Part shown: positions 35,951-45,772 of the stretch, one piece after another
Position numbering within the stretch: the stretch's first letter is position 1
How the letters are laid out: each line of letters begins with the position of its first letter
Source: Candidatus Nitrosopumilus limneticus
Lineage (GTDB): Archaea > Thermoproteota > Nitrososphaeria > Nitrososphaerales > Nitrosopumilaceae
Length of the DNA stretch: 64,000 bases
Direction: 5' to 3'
NCBI GenBank assembly: GCA_022117465.1
Contig: JAHCGZ010000006.1
Coordinates: forward strand, 25,810-89,809
The notes under the pieces: model-generated
Databases searched by the model: none
Seen by the model: only the letters and a program-made list of their open reading frames with translations
Told to the model about the DNA's origin: nothing
Position numbers and translations under genes: made by a program

Positions 35951-37030
35951 TTAATCAAAATTAGGTTTAATCAAAATTTTGCCAAAAAGACCTTTACCGT
36001 TTAGCATTTTATTATGTGCCTTAACTGCATCATCTAAAGAATATACAGAATCAATAATTGATTTAATTTTACCTTTTGACATCCAATAGAAGCACTCCTC
36101 TAATTCAGCTTTAGTTCCCTGAGTTGAGCCTAAAATATTAATTCCTTTAAAGAAAATATGTCGTAAATCGGTTTTAACATCATATCCGGTGGTAGCACCA
36201 GTAGTTACAATAGTTCCACCATAATTTAACAAAGTTAATTCTTGATTCCAATGTTTACCACCAATATGTTCAAAAATTACATCAACGCCAGAAATATCAC
36301 CATAAGGTTTTATGATTTTTTTAGCAATTGTTCTAACTTCTTTACTCCAATCATCTTTTCTGTGATCAACTGCAAAGTCTGCTCCAAGTTCTAAACATTT
36401 GTCTAGTTTGTCTGGGCTTGCTGTTGCAATAACTGTACAACCAAATAATTTTGCAATTTGAATTCCAAAGCTACCAATTCCAGAACTTCCACCCATTATC
36501 AATACTAATTGTCCAGGATGAATTTTTGCTCTTCCAACTAACATATGCCATGAAGTTAGTAATGTCATTGATGCAGCTGCTGCGTCATCATATGATACGC
36601 CTTCTGGAATTTTTAATACATTAACTTCAGGAAGATGTGTAAATTCACAATATCCACCCCAAAGAGGTCCAGTTTCAAAACCCCAAATGGTTCTTTTTTT
36701 ACAATCAAATTCTCTACCATCAGTACATGCTTTACAAACTCTGCATGACATATTTCCATGAGAAACAACTCTATCACCAACCTTGATATTTTTAACATCG
36801 TCACCAACAGCAGTAACTATACCTGCAGCATCTGTTCCAGAAATATGAGGTAATGGTATTGCCAAAGGCTTACCCCTCATTCCCCAAATATCATCATAAT
36901 TTAGTGCTGCAGCCATTACTTTGAAAACAACTTCATCGGAGTGTGGTTCAGGATTAGGTAAATTTTTGATTTTTAAAATTTTAGAAAAATCATCATCAGT
37001 TGTATATTCGTCATATACTAATGCCCTCAT
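35951..37030 (-). CDS. Zinc-type MDR alcohol dehydrogenase/enoyl reductase
   Basis: A 359-aa medium-chain dehydrogenase/reductase. N-terminal GroES-like domain (LNYDDIWGMRGKPLAIPLPH), structural-zinc-like cysteines MSCRVCKACTDGREFDC, and a Rossmann domain with LIMGGSSGIGSFGIQIAKLF. The NYDDIW opening resembles acyl-CoA-handling MDRs such as acryloyl-CoA or crotonyl-CoA reductases, so a role in the 3-hydroxypropionate/4-hydroxybutyrate carbon-fixation cycle is possible. Ordinary alcohol or quinone reductase activity is equally open. Confidence 0.75.
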   Translation of the reverse strand: MRALVYDEYTTDDDFSKILKIKNLPNPEPHSDEVVFKVMAAALNYDDIWGMRGKPLAIPLPHISGTDAAGIVTAVGDDVKNIKVGDRVVSHGNMSCRVCKACTDGREFDCKKRTIWGFETGPLWGGYCEFTHLPEVNVLKIPEGVSYDDAAAASMTLLTSWHMLVGRAKIHPGQLVLIMGGSSGIGSFGIQIAKLFGCTVIATASPDKLDKCLELGADFAVDHRKDDWSKEVRTIAKKIIKPYGDISGVDVIFEHIGGKHWNQELTLLNYGGTIVTTGATTGYDVKTDLRHIFFKGINILGSTQGTKAELEECFYWMSKGKIKSIIDSVYSLDDAVKAHNKMLNGKGLFGKILIKPNFD

Positions 37031-37117
37031 GATTACTTTCTAATTTTTACAGATATATGATTTATCAGGATGTCTTTTACCAAAAACAATTATAATCATA
37101 GGAAGGAAAATAGGATT

Positions 37118-37669
37118 ATGTCAGATAATTCAGTATTTCCAGGAGATAAAATAGCATCAATTGAGGAATACGAGGCTGGACATAATACTTTTGATGATGG
37201 CGATATGGTTAGAGCATCTACAATGGGAGAAAAAGATCTTGATAAAATAAAAAGAGTAGCAAGTGTCAATCATCCAAAAATGCTATCAATTCCTAAAGTG
37301 GGAGATGTGATAATTGGAACAGTTGCAGCAGTAATGTCATCCATGATTGCAGTTACAATTGAGTACATTAATGGAAAACCAACTACTTCAAAAGTAGAAT
37401 GTATTTGCGGCACACGAAATATGAGAATAAGAAATGTAGCATTAGTTAATGACATAGCAACATTAAAAATTGTTGCTCATCTTAATGGAACAATTCATGC
37501 AGAAATGAATGAACCAGAATTAGGAATTATATTTACAAAATGTAGAAAATGTGGAGGAAAAGTTGTAACAATGCGTGATGCAATAAAATGTACAGATTGT
37601 TCATGGATTGATGAAAGAAAACTTTCTTCAAATTTTGGTAAAACTAATTTTATACATTTGAGAGAATGA
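37118..37669 (+). CDS. csl4: Exosome RNA-binding subunit Csl4
   Basis: Cap subunit of the archaeal RNA exosome. The 183-residue frame has the N-terminal domain (FPGDKIASIEEYEAGHNTFD), an S1 RNA-binding domain beginning PKVGDVIIGTVAAVMSSMI, and a C-terminal zinc ribbon CRKCGGKVVTMRDAIKCTDC. I chose the ATG at 37118 because the frame upstream of it has no family similarity and contains an A/G-rich leader. pheA follows after 4 bases. Confidence 0.9.
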   Translation: MSDNSVFPGDKIASIEEYEAGHNTFDDGDMVRASTMGEKDLDKIKRVASVNHPKMLSIPKVGDVIIGTVAAVMSSMIAVTIEYINGKPTTSKVECICGTRNMRIRNVALVNDIATLKIVAHLNGTIHAEMNEPELGIIFTKCRKCGGKVVTMRDAIKCTDCSWIDERKLSSNFGKTNFIHLRE

Positions 37670-37673
37670 AAAA

Positions 37674-38489
37674 ATGATAAATGTTTCGTTCCAAGGTGAA
37701 CGAGGTGCATATAGTGAAGCGGCAGCAAAATCTTTTTTTAAAAATGATATCAAAACAGTTCCACTACCAACATTTGCAGAAATTTTAGAAAATACATCCA
37801 AAGATATAACAGAATATTCAATTTTACCTGTAGAAAATTCATTGGAAGGAAGTGTAGGAGAAAGTTATGATTTATTGTATTCAACAGATCTAAATGCAAC
37901 TGGAGAAACATATCATAGAATAGAACATTGTTTAATTGGAGTTGGAAAAATAGATGAAATTGATACAGTATATTCACATCCACAAGCTTTAGGTCAATGT
38001 AGAAATTTTATTGAAAAAAATAGCATGAAAACAATTCCCACTTATGACACAGCAGGAAGTGTAAAAATTATTCAAGAACTAAATAAAAATAATTGTGCAT
38101 GCATTGCAAGCAAAGAGGCTGCAGCAATTTACAATATGCCTATTATTGCAGAAAATATTGCAAATAATCTCAATAACTATACTAGATTTTTGATATTATC
38201 TAAAAAAGAATCTATAGAAACAAAGAATGATAAAACTTCAATCATTTTCTCAATAAAACATGAGCCAGGTTCATTGTATAGAATTATAGAAAATTTTAAT
38301 AAAAATAATATTAATTTAACAAAAGTAGAATCAAGACCTACAAAAACAAATACATGGGAATATAATTTCTATGTAGATTTTGAAGGTCATCAAAAAAATT
38401 CCAAAGTTTTAGAAATGTTAAATAAAATTAAGAAAGAGACACTCTTTATGAAAATTTTGGGTTCGTATGCTTCTGCAAAACTAAGTTAG
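37674..38489 (+). CDS. pheA: Prephenate dehydratase
   Basis: Converts prephenate to phenylpyruvate in phenylalanine synthesis. The 271-aa protein has the catalytic domain with FQGERGAYSEAAAKSFF, LPVENSLEGSVGESYDLL and the catalytic TRFLILSK motif (NYTRFLIL), then an ACT domain with IIFSIKHEPGSLYRIIENF and ESRPTK for phenylalanine feedback control. It is the stand-alone form without chorismate mutase. Coupled to csl4; overlaps the convergent 38486 gene by 4 bases. Confidence 0.94.
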   Translation: MINVSFQGERGAYSEAAAKSFFKNDIKTVPLPTFAEILENTSKDITEYSILPVENSLEGSVGESYDLLYSTDLNATGETYHRIEHCLIGVGKIDEIDTVYSHPQALGQCRNFIEKNSMKTIPTYDTAGSVKIIQELNKNNCACIASKEAAAIYNMPIIAENIANNLNNYTRFLILSKKESIETKNDKTSIIFSIKHEPGSLYRIIENFNKNNINLTKVESRPTKTNTWEYNFYVDFEGHQKNSKVLEMLNKIKKETLFMKILGSYASAKLS

Positions 38490-38956
38490 AAGCCCTTTGG
38501 TTTTCTTAATGTAAAACCTAAACTAAATCCAATAATAATTACTCCAGATATAATTACCATAAAATCAAATGTTATTCCAAAGGGATCAGGAGTCTGATTG
38601 GTATTGACTGTAATTTCTAATTCACTAGCACCGGTATTTTGAATAACAATTATGGTTTGACCATCTTCAGAATGAGCCCAATCTAGAATCAATTCTTTTT
38701 TGTAAGAAGTAGTTGGAATGTTTAGTCCTTCACCAGGACTAGTTAATTTAAGATCAAATGAGTCTCCAATAATCATCATATATTGTGGTGCATCTTTTGG
38801 TGCAGGAATTGAAAATGAATCCGAATCACCAGATCCTATTACAAAATTTTCATTTATTGAAATTGTTGGGGCTAAAGTATTAACTAATGAAAAACCACCT
38901 AATCCAATAATTATACTACCAACAACTAAACCAATTATAGTTCTAGTAGCTAGCAT
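38486..38956 (-). CDS. Two-helix membrane protein of unknown function
   Basis: A 156-aa protein with an N-terminal membrane helix (IIGLVVGSIIIGLGGFSLV), an extracytoplasmic beta-rich domain of about 95 residues (NFVIGSGDSDSFSIPAPKD, TIIVIQNTGASELEITVNTN) and a C-terminal membrane helix (FMVIISGVIIIGFSLGFTL) before a basic tail (RKPKGF). The topology resembles other archaeal envelope proteins with an outside sandwich domain. No family name is recognised. Confidence 0.7.
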   Translation of the reverse strand: MLATRTIIGLVVGSIIIGLGGFSLVNTLAPTISINENFVIGSGDSDSFSIPAPKDAPQYMMIIGDSFDLKLTSPGEGLNIPTTSYKKELILDWAHSEDGQTIIVIQNTGASELEITVNTNQTPDPFGITFDFMVIISGVIIIGFSLGFTLRKPKGF

Positions 38957-38991
38957 AATAAAATGACTTTAGATACCGCTTAAAAAATTAT

Positions 38992-40421
38992 CTACATCAA
39001 AGATACATCATGAGGCTGACTTTCTGCAAATCCAGATCTAGACATTTTAATAAATTCTGCATTTGCTTGCATTTGTGTAATTGTGTGTGCACCACAATAA
39101 CTTAAACCAGAACGAACTCCACCAGTGAGTTGTTTTAGTATATCTACAACAGCTCCTTTGTATGGAACCATTGCCTCAACACCTTCTGCAACATAATCAT
39201 TGAGATCATCATCAAAAGATGTAAAGCCAGTTTCTTTAGATTTTCTTCCAATAGATGCTGCAAGAGAAGCCATTCCACGATAAACTTTGAAACGTTTTCC
39301 ATTCTTCGTAAATACAGTTCCAGGAGATTCATCAGTTCCTCCCAACATACTTCCAATCATAACAGTTGAAGCACCAGCTGCTAATGCTTTTGTAGCATCA
39401 CCTGAATTTCTAGTTCCACCATCAGAAATAATTGGAATACCATAATCTTTGCCTATTTTTGCACAGTCCATTACTGCTGTTAGTTGAGGAACACCTGAAC
39501 CTGTAATTACTCTAGTTATACAAATTGAACCTGAACCTACACCAACTTTTACTGCATCAACTCCTGCTTTGATTAAATCCTCTGCACCCTGAGCAGTTGC
39601 AACATTTCCTGCGATTAATTCACAATTAGGAAATGCTTTTTTGATATGTTTTACAGTACTAATTGCATTTTCACTATGACCATGAGCAATATCAACAACT
39701 AGGGCATCAGCTCCTGCTTCTAAAAGAGATTCACTTCTTTCTAAAAGTCACCTTTAACGCCAACTGCAGCTCCAACAAGAGGACGACCTTTGTTATCTTT
39801 AGATGAATTTGGAAAATTAGCATTATTTGTTATATCCTTACTTGTAATCAAACCTTTTACAAAACCAGATTCATCAACTAAAGGTAATTTTTCAATTCTA
39901 TGTTTATGTAAAAGTTCTTTTGCTTCTTCAATTGATACACCATATTTTGCCGTAACAACATCTTTTGTCATTATATCTTGAATACGATTTTTAGAATTTG
40001 CAAAAAGTAAATCTCTTTCAGTTATAATTCCAATTAACTTTGAATTAGCATCAACTACCAATAATCCAGAAATATCCTTATTTTCAGCATAATCTATTGC
40101 GTCTTGAATTGTTTTATCAGCAGTAATTGTGTAAGGATTTTCAATCATCACACTTCCAGAACGTTTTACTTTAACAACCTCTTTTGCTTGCTCTTGAATT
40201 GTTAAAAATCTATGAATTATTCCTATTCCTCCTGCACGTGCAATGGCTACAGCCATAGATGATTCAGTAACAGTATCCATATTTGCACTCACAAAAGGAA
40301 TGTTTAAAGAAATATTTCGAGATAATTTAGTTTTAAGATCAGTTTGACTTCGACTTATTATGTCTGAATATTTGGGTACAAGAAGAACGTCGTCAAATGT
40401 TAATCCTTCTTTAAATTCCAA
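38992..40421 (-). CDS. guaB: IMP dehydrogenase (one frame break)
   Basis: Oxidises IMP to XMP, the committed step to GMP. The N-terminal part has [16 protein letters not shown] and two CBS domains ([33 protein letters not shown]). A base is missing from the A4 run at 39743-39746; adding it gives [20 protein letters not shown] and the catalytic loop [20 protein letters not shown] with the nucleophilic Cys. The C-terminal part has [20 protein letters not shown] and YRGMASLAA. Restored length about 476 aa. guaA is at 42.7 kb on the other strand. Confidence 0.93.
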
Positions 40422-40466
40422 CTAAACCTTGTTACCAAAGTTAAAAATTGATTATAAGCCTTTGCG

Positions 40467-41318
40467 TCATTTTGATAGTTTTGAAGCAATTGTAATAGCA
40501 TCTTTGGTAGCCGTCACATTATGTGTACGAATAATATTGGCTCCATTTAAAACACATATTGCTTCAGCAGTAATAGATCCAAACAATCGATCAGAGGGAT
40601 TTTCTTTTTCTAAAAGATTACCAATAATTGATTTGTTTGAAACTGATATTAAAATAGGATAATTCATTTTTATAGAATTTAAATTCTTAATTACAGAAAT
40701 ATCCCTTTCTACCCAATCAGTTTTAATTTTTGTAAAAAATTTACCTTTTCCTGATTTTCTAAAAAATCCAATTGCAGGATCTAATACAATTTTTTTATCA
40801 GAAATATTACAATTTTTAACAATTTTTAAGCTATCTATAAGAAGTTTTTTTGTCAAAGTTATTGGATTGCCAGATATTATTTTAGAATCATATGCACATA
40901 AAATTACTGAAGGTTGAAATTTAGATAATACATCTTTCATTTTTTTATCATATTTTAATCCCGAAATATCATTAATTATTTCAACATCGTTTTCTAAAGC
41001 ATTTTTAGCTACACTTGATCTACATGTATCAACAGATATGGGAAGATTAGTACTATCTTGAATAATTTTAATAGCATTCAAAATTCTTTCAGATTCAACT
41101 TTTTCTGAGACAATAGTAGACAAATATGGTGCAGTAGACATTCCACCTACATCAATAAAGTCTGCACCATCATTTTCCATTTCAATTACTGCATTTTTAA
41201 TTTTCATACGAGTCGTGTTAATTGATTTTTTGTAAAACGATTCAGGACTAGTATTCAAAATACCCATTATTCTAACAGGATTTCTTCCACCAACAGAAAT
41301 ATTTGCAATTTTTGTCAT
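40467..41318 (-). CDS. Dihydropteroate synthase-like protein
   Basis: A 283-aa TIM-barrel enzyme of the pterin-binding family: GILNTSPESFYKKS (DHPS motif NxTPDSF), DGADFIDVGGMSTAPY, ISVDTCRSSVAKNAL, EIINDISGL, LDPAIGFFRKSGKGKFF and the closing IIRTHNVTATKDAI. It should join a pterin pyrophosphate to an aminobenzoate-type acceptor for folate or a methanopterin-like carrier. It starts 35 bases from the divergent mptE-like gene, which supplies the pterin pyrophosphate. Start ATG 41318 chosen. Confidence 0.85.
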   Translation of the reverse strand: MTKIANISVGGRNPVRIMGILNTSPESFYKKSINTTRMKIKNAVIEMENDGADFIDVGGMSTAPYLSTIVSEKVESERILNAIKIIQDSTNLPISVDTCRSSVAKNALENDVEIINDISGLKYDKKMKDVLSKFQPSVILCAYDSKIISGNPITLTKKLLIDSLKIVKNCNISDKKIVLDPAIGFFRKSGKGKFFTKIKTDWVERDISVIKNLNSIKMNYPILISVSNKSIIGNLLEKENPSDRLFGSITAEAICVLNGANIIRTHNVTATKDAITIASKLSK

Positions 41319-41352
41319 ATAGTTTATCAAAACCTCATATAATTTGAGTTAT

Positions 41353-42090
41353 ATGATGATTTCAGGTTGGAAAAAAAGATATTTTTCTATTTTAAAAGAG
41401 CTAGACTATAAGGAAAAAAAGGATAAAGAAGCAACTCTAATTTTAGATTCAATTTTAAAAAAAACTGATTCAAGTGAGAAAGTTAGAAAATTAATTGAAG
41501 GTAAGACAGTTTTTGTTATAGGATCCGGACCATCATTATCGTGTGCTATTCCAAAATTAAAAAAATTAAAAAAATCAATAAAAATTGCTGCTGATAGTTC
41601 ATTAAAGCCACTAATAGATAACGGAATAATTCCACAGATTATTGTAACAGATTTAGATGGAAATGAGGAAGCAATTAGAAAAATCTCAAAAACAAAATCA
41701 ATATTTGTAGTACATGCACATGGCGATAATATTGAAAAATTACAAATGGTAAAAAAAATAAAAAACTGTATAGGAACAACTCAAACAAATCCGATTAATA
41801 AAATTCAAAATTTTGGAGGTTTTACTGATGGGGATAGAGGAGTGTTCTTGGCAAGTTATTTTAATGCAAAAAAAATTATTTTGTTTGGTATGGATTTTGG
41901 AAATCAAATTGGTAAATTTTCTAATACAAAAAAATCAGATAGAAAAACAAAATTAAAAAAATTAGTAATAGGAAGGGATCTTTTAATTTGGTTATCATCG
42001 ATCACAAAATCGGAATTATTTACCACATCAAAACCTATTGAAGGATTTAAAAAAATACAATACAAAGATCTAGATAACATAATCACCTAG
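41353..42090 (+). CDS. MptE-like 6-hydroxymethyl-dihydropterin pyrophosphokinase
   Basis: An archaeal enzyme class unrelated to bacterial FolK (DUF115 family). The roughly 246-aa sequence has FVIGSGPSLSCAIPKLKKL, IAADSSLKPLIDNGIIPQI, VTDLDGNEEAI, VHAHGDN, NFGGFTDGDRGVFLA and ILFGMDFGNQIGKFS, the arrangement known for MptE. It pairs head-to-head with the DHPS-like gene, making a two-step pterin module. An upstream TTG (41344) is in frame, but the ATG at 41353 or 41356 is more plausible. Confidence 0.85.
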   Translation: MMISGWKKRYFSILKELDYKEKKDKEATLILDSILKKTDSSEKVRKLIEGKTVFVIGSGPSLSCAIPKLKKLKKSIKIAADSSLKPLIDNGIIPQIIVTDLDGNEEAIRKISKTKSIFVVHAHGDNIEKLQMVKKIKNCIGTTQTNPINKIQNFGGFTDGDRGVFLASYFNAKKIILFGMDFGNQIGKFSNTKKSDRKTKLKKLVIGRDLLIWLSSITKSELFTTSKPIEGFKKIQYKDLDNIIT

Positions 42091-42125
42091 AATGGATTTA
42101 ATAGCCAATACTGATTTATAAAATT

Positions 42126-42698
42126 ATGAAATTTTCAGAAGAGCAAGTAAAAGAAATAGTTGCTTTAAGAGAAAATATGTTGGAACAAGTAGATAAGCAT
42201 CAGGAAGGAATTGAAATGCTAGAGAAAAACATCACAATATTAGATGGGTTTCTAAAGGATTCTAGCTTTGTAAAGGCATCAAAATTAAAAATACAAGATG
42301 AGCCTGAAATAGCAAAAAATATTGAAGCAGAAAAACCATTAGATAATTCAATTCCAATTAAAAAAGGAAGCGATGGAAAAGTAATTGCAAATGCATATGT
42401 TACACCAGATCAAGTTTCAATAATTCTAGATGAACAAATTATCATTAATGCAGATACACCACCGTTCAAATCATTCTTTTTAGATAGAATTATTGGAGAA
42501 ATGAAGAAAAAAGATTTTCTTGAAGCAGAAAATGGAAAGATCCAAAAAGAATCAATCATAGACTATATTATTAATAAAAATGGAACTAATATTAGAGAAA
42601 TAATAATTAAGAATTATAGACAGAAAGAAAGAGTGACTGAATTAATCAATACTGCAGGATGGTCATTAACAAGAATGTTAGAAAATATTAGCAAGTGA
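42126..42698 (+). CDS. Conserved-looking archaeal protein with N-terminal coiled coil
   Basis: A 190-aa soluble protein. Residues 1-50 are a likely coiled coil (KEIVALRENMLEQVDKHQEG), followed by a linker and a mixed alpha/beta C-terminal domain with SDGKVIANAYVTPDQVSIIL and a winged-helix-like region around IREIIIKNYRQKERVTELIN. The gene ends 4 bases before guaA and lies in the same transcript. No named family recognised; an RNA- or DNA-binding role would be a guess. Confidence 0.65.
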   Translation: MKFSEEQVKEIVALRENMLEQVDKHQEGIEMLEKNITILDGFLKDSSFVKASKLKIQDEPEIAKNIEAEKPLDNSIPIKKGSDGKVIANAYVTPDQVSIILDEQIIINADTPPFKSFFLDRIIGEMKKKDFLEAENGKIQKESIIDYIINKNGTNIREIIIKNYRQKERVTELINTAGWSLTRMLENISK

Positions 42699-42702
42699 TT
42701 GA

Positions 42703-44226
42703 ATGGATAAAATTCTAGTCTTAGACTTTGGTTCTCAATATAGTCATTTAATTTGTAGAAGGATTAGAGAATTTTCTGTTTTTGCAGAATTAGTGCCATA
42801 TGATATTAGTTTTGAAGAAATACAAAAACATAATCCAAAAGGAATTATTTTTTCAGGAGGACCATCTAGTGTTTATAGTTTGAAAGCTCCAGTACCAGAA
42901 AATAAAATTTTTGAAATGAATTTACCATTATTAGGAATTTGTTACGGACACCAATTAATTGTAGATAAATTTGGAGGAAAAGTAAAAAGAGCCAACAAAG
43001 AATATGGTTCATCACTTTTAACAATAGATAATGATAGTGATTTGTTAAGTGGTATAGGACAATCCGTGCGTGCATGGATGAGCCATGGAGATGAAGCTGA
43101 AGAGATTCCATCAGGATTTAAGATAATTGGTCATACACAAAGTGCAAAAGCTGCAGCAATTGCATCAGATGAAAAATCAGTTTATGGAATTCAATTTCAT
43201 CCTGAAGTAGTTCATACAGAACAAGGAAGTGAAATTCTCAAAAATTTTGTTCTAAAAATATGTAAAGCAAAACAAGATTGGACAATGGAAGGTTTTATTG
43301 AAACAGCAGTAGAAAAAATTTCTAAAATTGATGGAAATGTATTATGTGGAGTTAGTGGTGGAATAGATTCTACAGTAGTAGCATTACTAATTGACAAAGC
43401 TATTGGAAATAGACTGAAATGTGTGTTTGTAGATAATGGTTTGTTAAGATTAAACGAAGAAAAAGAGGTTGAAAATATGTTTAAAGAGAATTTTAAAGTA
43501 AATTTTACATCAATAAATGCAGGACAGCAATTTCTTGAAAAATTAAAGGGTGTAGAGGATCCAGAAGCAAAAAGAAAAATTGTTGGTGAAGAATTTATTC
43601 ATGTTTTTAGTAATTTTGCTAAAAAAGAAGGTCCTTTCAAATGGTTAGCTCAAGGAACATTATATCCAGATGTAATTGAAAGTGGAGTTTCAAAAGGTCC
43701 AGCAGATGTAATAAAGTCTCATCATAATGTTGGAGGATTACCAGATTGGTTAAATTTGGAAATTTTAGAACCACTAAGAGAATTATACAAAGATGAAGTC
43801 AGAGAAATTGCAAAAATTTTAGGAGTTCCTGAAAAACTTTTCATGAGACATCCATTTCCAGGTCCAGGATTATCAGTAAGAATAATTGGTGAAGTAACTC
43901 CAATAAAATTAGAGATTTCAAAAGTAGCAAGTAAAATTGTTGAAGAGGAATTAATTGAATCTGGATTTTATACTAAAGTTTGGCAAGCATATGCAGCTGT
44001 TGGTGATGATAAAGCAGTAGGTGTGGTAGGAGATGAAAGAAAATATGGCAACATTGTTATGATTAGAGTTGTAGATTCCATTGACGCAATGACTGCTGAT
44101 TGGACAAGGCTACCACATGGAGTATTAGAGAAAATGAGTAATAGAATTACTAATGAAATTGAAGATGTAACATGGGTCACATACGCAATTTCAAGTAAAC
44201 CACCAGCAACAATTGAACCACAGTAG
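42703..44226 (+). CDS. guaA: GMP synthase (glutamine-hydrolysing), fused form
   Basis: Aminates XMP to GMP. The 507-aa protein fuses a class I glutaminase (GICYGHQLIVDKFGG with the nucleophilic Cys, and FHPEVVHTEQG with the His/Glu pair) to an ATP-pyrophosphatase domain (CGVSGGIDSTVVALLI as the PP-loop) and the C-terminal dimerisation domain (RHPFPGPGLSVRIIGEV). Many euryarchaea encode these as two proteins, so the fusion is a useful lineage trait. Full length. Confidence 0.95.
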   Translation: MDKILVLDFGSQYSHLICRRIREFSVFAELVPYDISFEEIQKHNPKGIIFSGGPSSVYSLKAPVPENKIFEMNLPLLGICYGHQLIVDKFGGKVKRANKEYGSSLLTIDNDSDLLSGIGQSVRAWMSHGDEAEEIPSGFKIIGHTQSAKAAAIASDEKSVYGIQFHPEVVHTEQGSEILKNFVLKICKAKQDWTMEGFIETAVEKISKIDGNVLCGVSGGIDSTVVALLIDKAIGNRLKCVFVDNGLLRLNEEKEVENMFKENFKVNFTSINAGQQFLEKLKGVEDPEAKRKIVGEEFIHVFSNFAKKEGPFKWLAQGTLYPDVIESGVSKGPADVIKSHHNVGGLPDWLNLEILEPLRELYKDEVREIAKILGVPEKLFMRHPFPGPGLSVRIIGEVTPIKLEISKVASKIVEEELIESGFYTKVWQAYAAVGDDKAVGVVGDERKYGNIVMIRVVDSIDAMTADWTRLPHGVLEKMSNRITNEIEDVTWVTYAISSKPPATIEPQ

Positions 44227-44235
44227 TGAAAAATT

Positions 44236-44595
44236 ATGAATTATGAAAAAATCTGTGAAAAAATATTAGAGTCTAATGAAAAAATTAGATACGCAGCTGT
44301 TTATGATTACGGTGAACTTGTGGATAAAATTAGACCAGGTATTACATCTTACTTAAGCAGAGAAGAAACTGAAACATCATTATCACAAGCAATTTACAGA
44401 TGGTCAACAAGGAAAAAAACAGCAAATAAAATTGGAGTTCCAATTTTTGCATTAGCAAAATATGAAAAAATCTATAGAATTACAATACCTATTGGAGGAG
44501 CGGGTTTAATTTTGATAACGACAGAATTAGATGCAGATGTTAATAAAATTGTAGATAAAGTTCTTGAAATTAGAGATGAGTTTGTTAATAATTAG
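44236..44595 (+). CDS. Small protein, DUF6659-like, function unknown
   Basis: A 119-aa protein with a roadblock/profilin-like alpha-beta pattern: an opening helix (KICEKILESNEKIRYAAVYD), GELVDKIRPGITSYLSREET, then helices and two strands (IYRITIPIGGAGLILITTEL) ending with a helix. I recall similar small proteins, often multi-copy, from ammonia-oxidising archaea, but I cannot verify the family here. Lies 9 bases after guaA and 2 before the next gene. Confidence 0.6.
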   Translation: MNYEKICEKILESNEKIRYAAVYDYGELVDKIRPGITSYLSREETETSLSQAIYRWSTRKKTANKIGVPIFALAKYEKIYRITIPIGGAGLILITTELDADVNKIVDKVLEIRDEFVNN

Positions 44596-44597
44596 TA

Positions 44598-44864
44598 ATG
44601 GATATGAATTTTCATGTTTTTGATACTTATGTTAAAGCAAACGATGGTCACACAATACATTTTGATGTAATTACTGACAAAAATGATACTGCATCTGCAA
44701 TTTCTTTTGCAAAAGAATGGTTAAAATCAATTAAAGAAAATAATGCACTAGTAACTACAAAAGAATGTAAATTTTGTCACTCAGAAACTGTTTCAGAAGA
44801 TATTGAAATAGAAATAATGACAAACGGATATTTTATTATAAAAATGGAAGGATGTCCAAAGTAA
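44598..44864 (+). CDS. DUF2024-like small protein
   Basis: An 88-aa protein opening with NFHVFDTYVKANDGHTIHFD, the signature I associate with the DUF2024 family, followed by a helix (ISFAKEWLKSIKE) and a Cys-containing strand pair (KECKFCHSETVSE) with a CxxCH-like metal-binding or redox possibility. It is the last gene of the guaA unit and abuts the convergent ROK kinase gene. Function unknown. Confidence 0.65.
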   Translation: MDMNFHVFDTYVKANDGHTIHFDVITDKNDTASAISFAKEWLKSIKENNALVTTKECKFCHSETVSEDIEIEIMTNGYFIIKMEGCPK

Positions 44865-45733
44865 TTAATCCAATAATGCAGCACCAAATACTCCTGAAGA
44901 ATCACCAAGTTTGTTTTTTAAAATGGGTGTTTCAATAATATCTGAAAAAACTTTTGAATAAATGGATTTTTTACCTTCAGTATATAAAAAATCAATATTA
45001 GATAATCCACCACCAAGAATTATTGCATCAGGATCTAAAATATCAATTACATTTGCAAGACCATATCCAAAATTATCTAAAAATTCATCCTTCCATTGTT
45101 TACCTACTGTATAATCAAAATTACTAATAATTTCAGGCATAGATTGAGTATTGCCAGTTAGTTCATTCCAACGTTTTTCCAAAGAGGGTCCACTAATGTA
45201 TGTCTCCACACAGCCAGATTTACCACAATAGCATGAATTACCATTTTGATGTAAAGTATGATGTCCCCATTCACCAGCAATATCATTTTTACCACAATGA
45301 AGAACATTATTAATTACAATTCCTCCGCCGACACCTGTTCCCATTATTACACCAAAAACTAAACCAAATCCAATACCAGCACCCATTTTAGATTCAGATA
45401 AAGTAAAACAATTTGCATCATTTTCAATTAAAATATTTTTTTCTAATTTATTTTCTAAATCTTTTTTAAAGATTTTCCAATTAAACATTGAGTATTACTA
45501 TTTTTAATTAATCCAGTTTGTTTTGAAATTGCACCAGGACAACAAATTCCTAAAGAAAAATCAGATATATTTTGAGATGCATCAGAAACTAACGTTACAA
45601 TAGTATTGATAATTTTTTGATAATCAGTTTGTGGTGTAGGTACTCTTTTTCTTTCTAAAACATTTAGATTTTCATCAAGAACAATAATCTCTGTTTTAGT
45701 ACCACCTAAATCTACACCAATTCTGTACAACAA
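44865..45733 (-). CDS. ROK-family sugar kinase (one frame break)
   Basis: Phosphorylates glucose or a related hexose. The N-terminal part has IGVDLGGTKTEIIVLDEN as the phosphate-binding opening and SLGICCPGAISKQTG. A base is missing from the T6 run at 45462-45467; adding it joins CLIGKSLKK to DLENKLEKNILIENDANCF. The rest has GTGVGGGIVIN, the ROK zinc site CYCGKSGCVETYISGPSLE with the conserved HTL..G region, and IILGGGLSN. Restored length about 289 aa, normal for the family. The exact sugar is not determinable. Confidence 0.88.
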
Positions 45734-45772
45734 TAATTTATGAAAAGTAGTATGCTTAAGGTTTAACTAAAT

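Noticed and set aside
41344..41352. TTG start for the MptE-like protein
   Set aside because: Two ATG codons follow within 12 bases and lie closer to the expected N-terminus.
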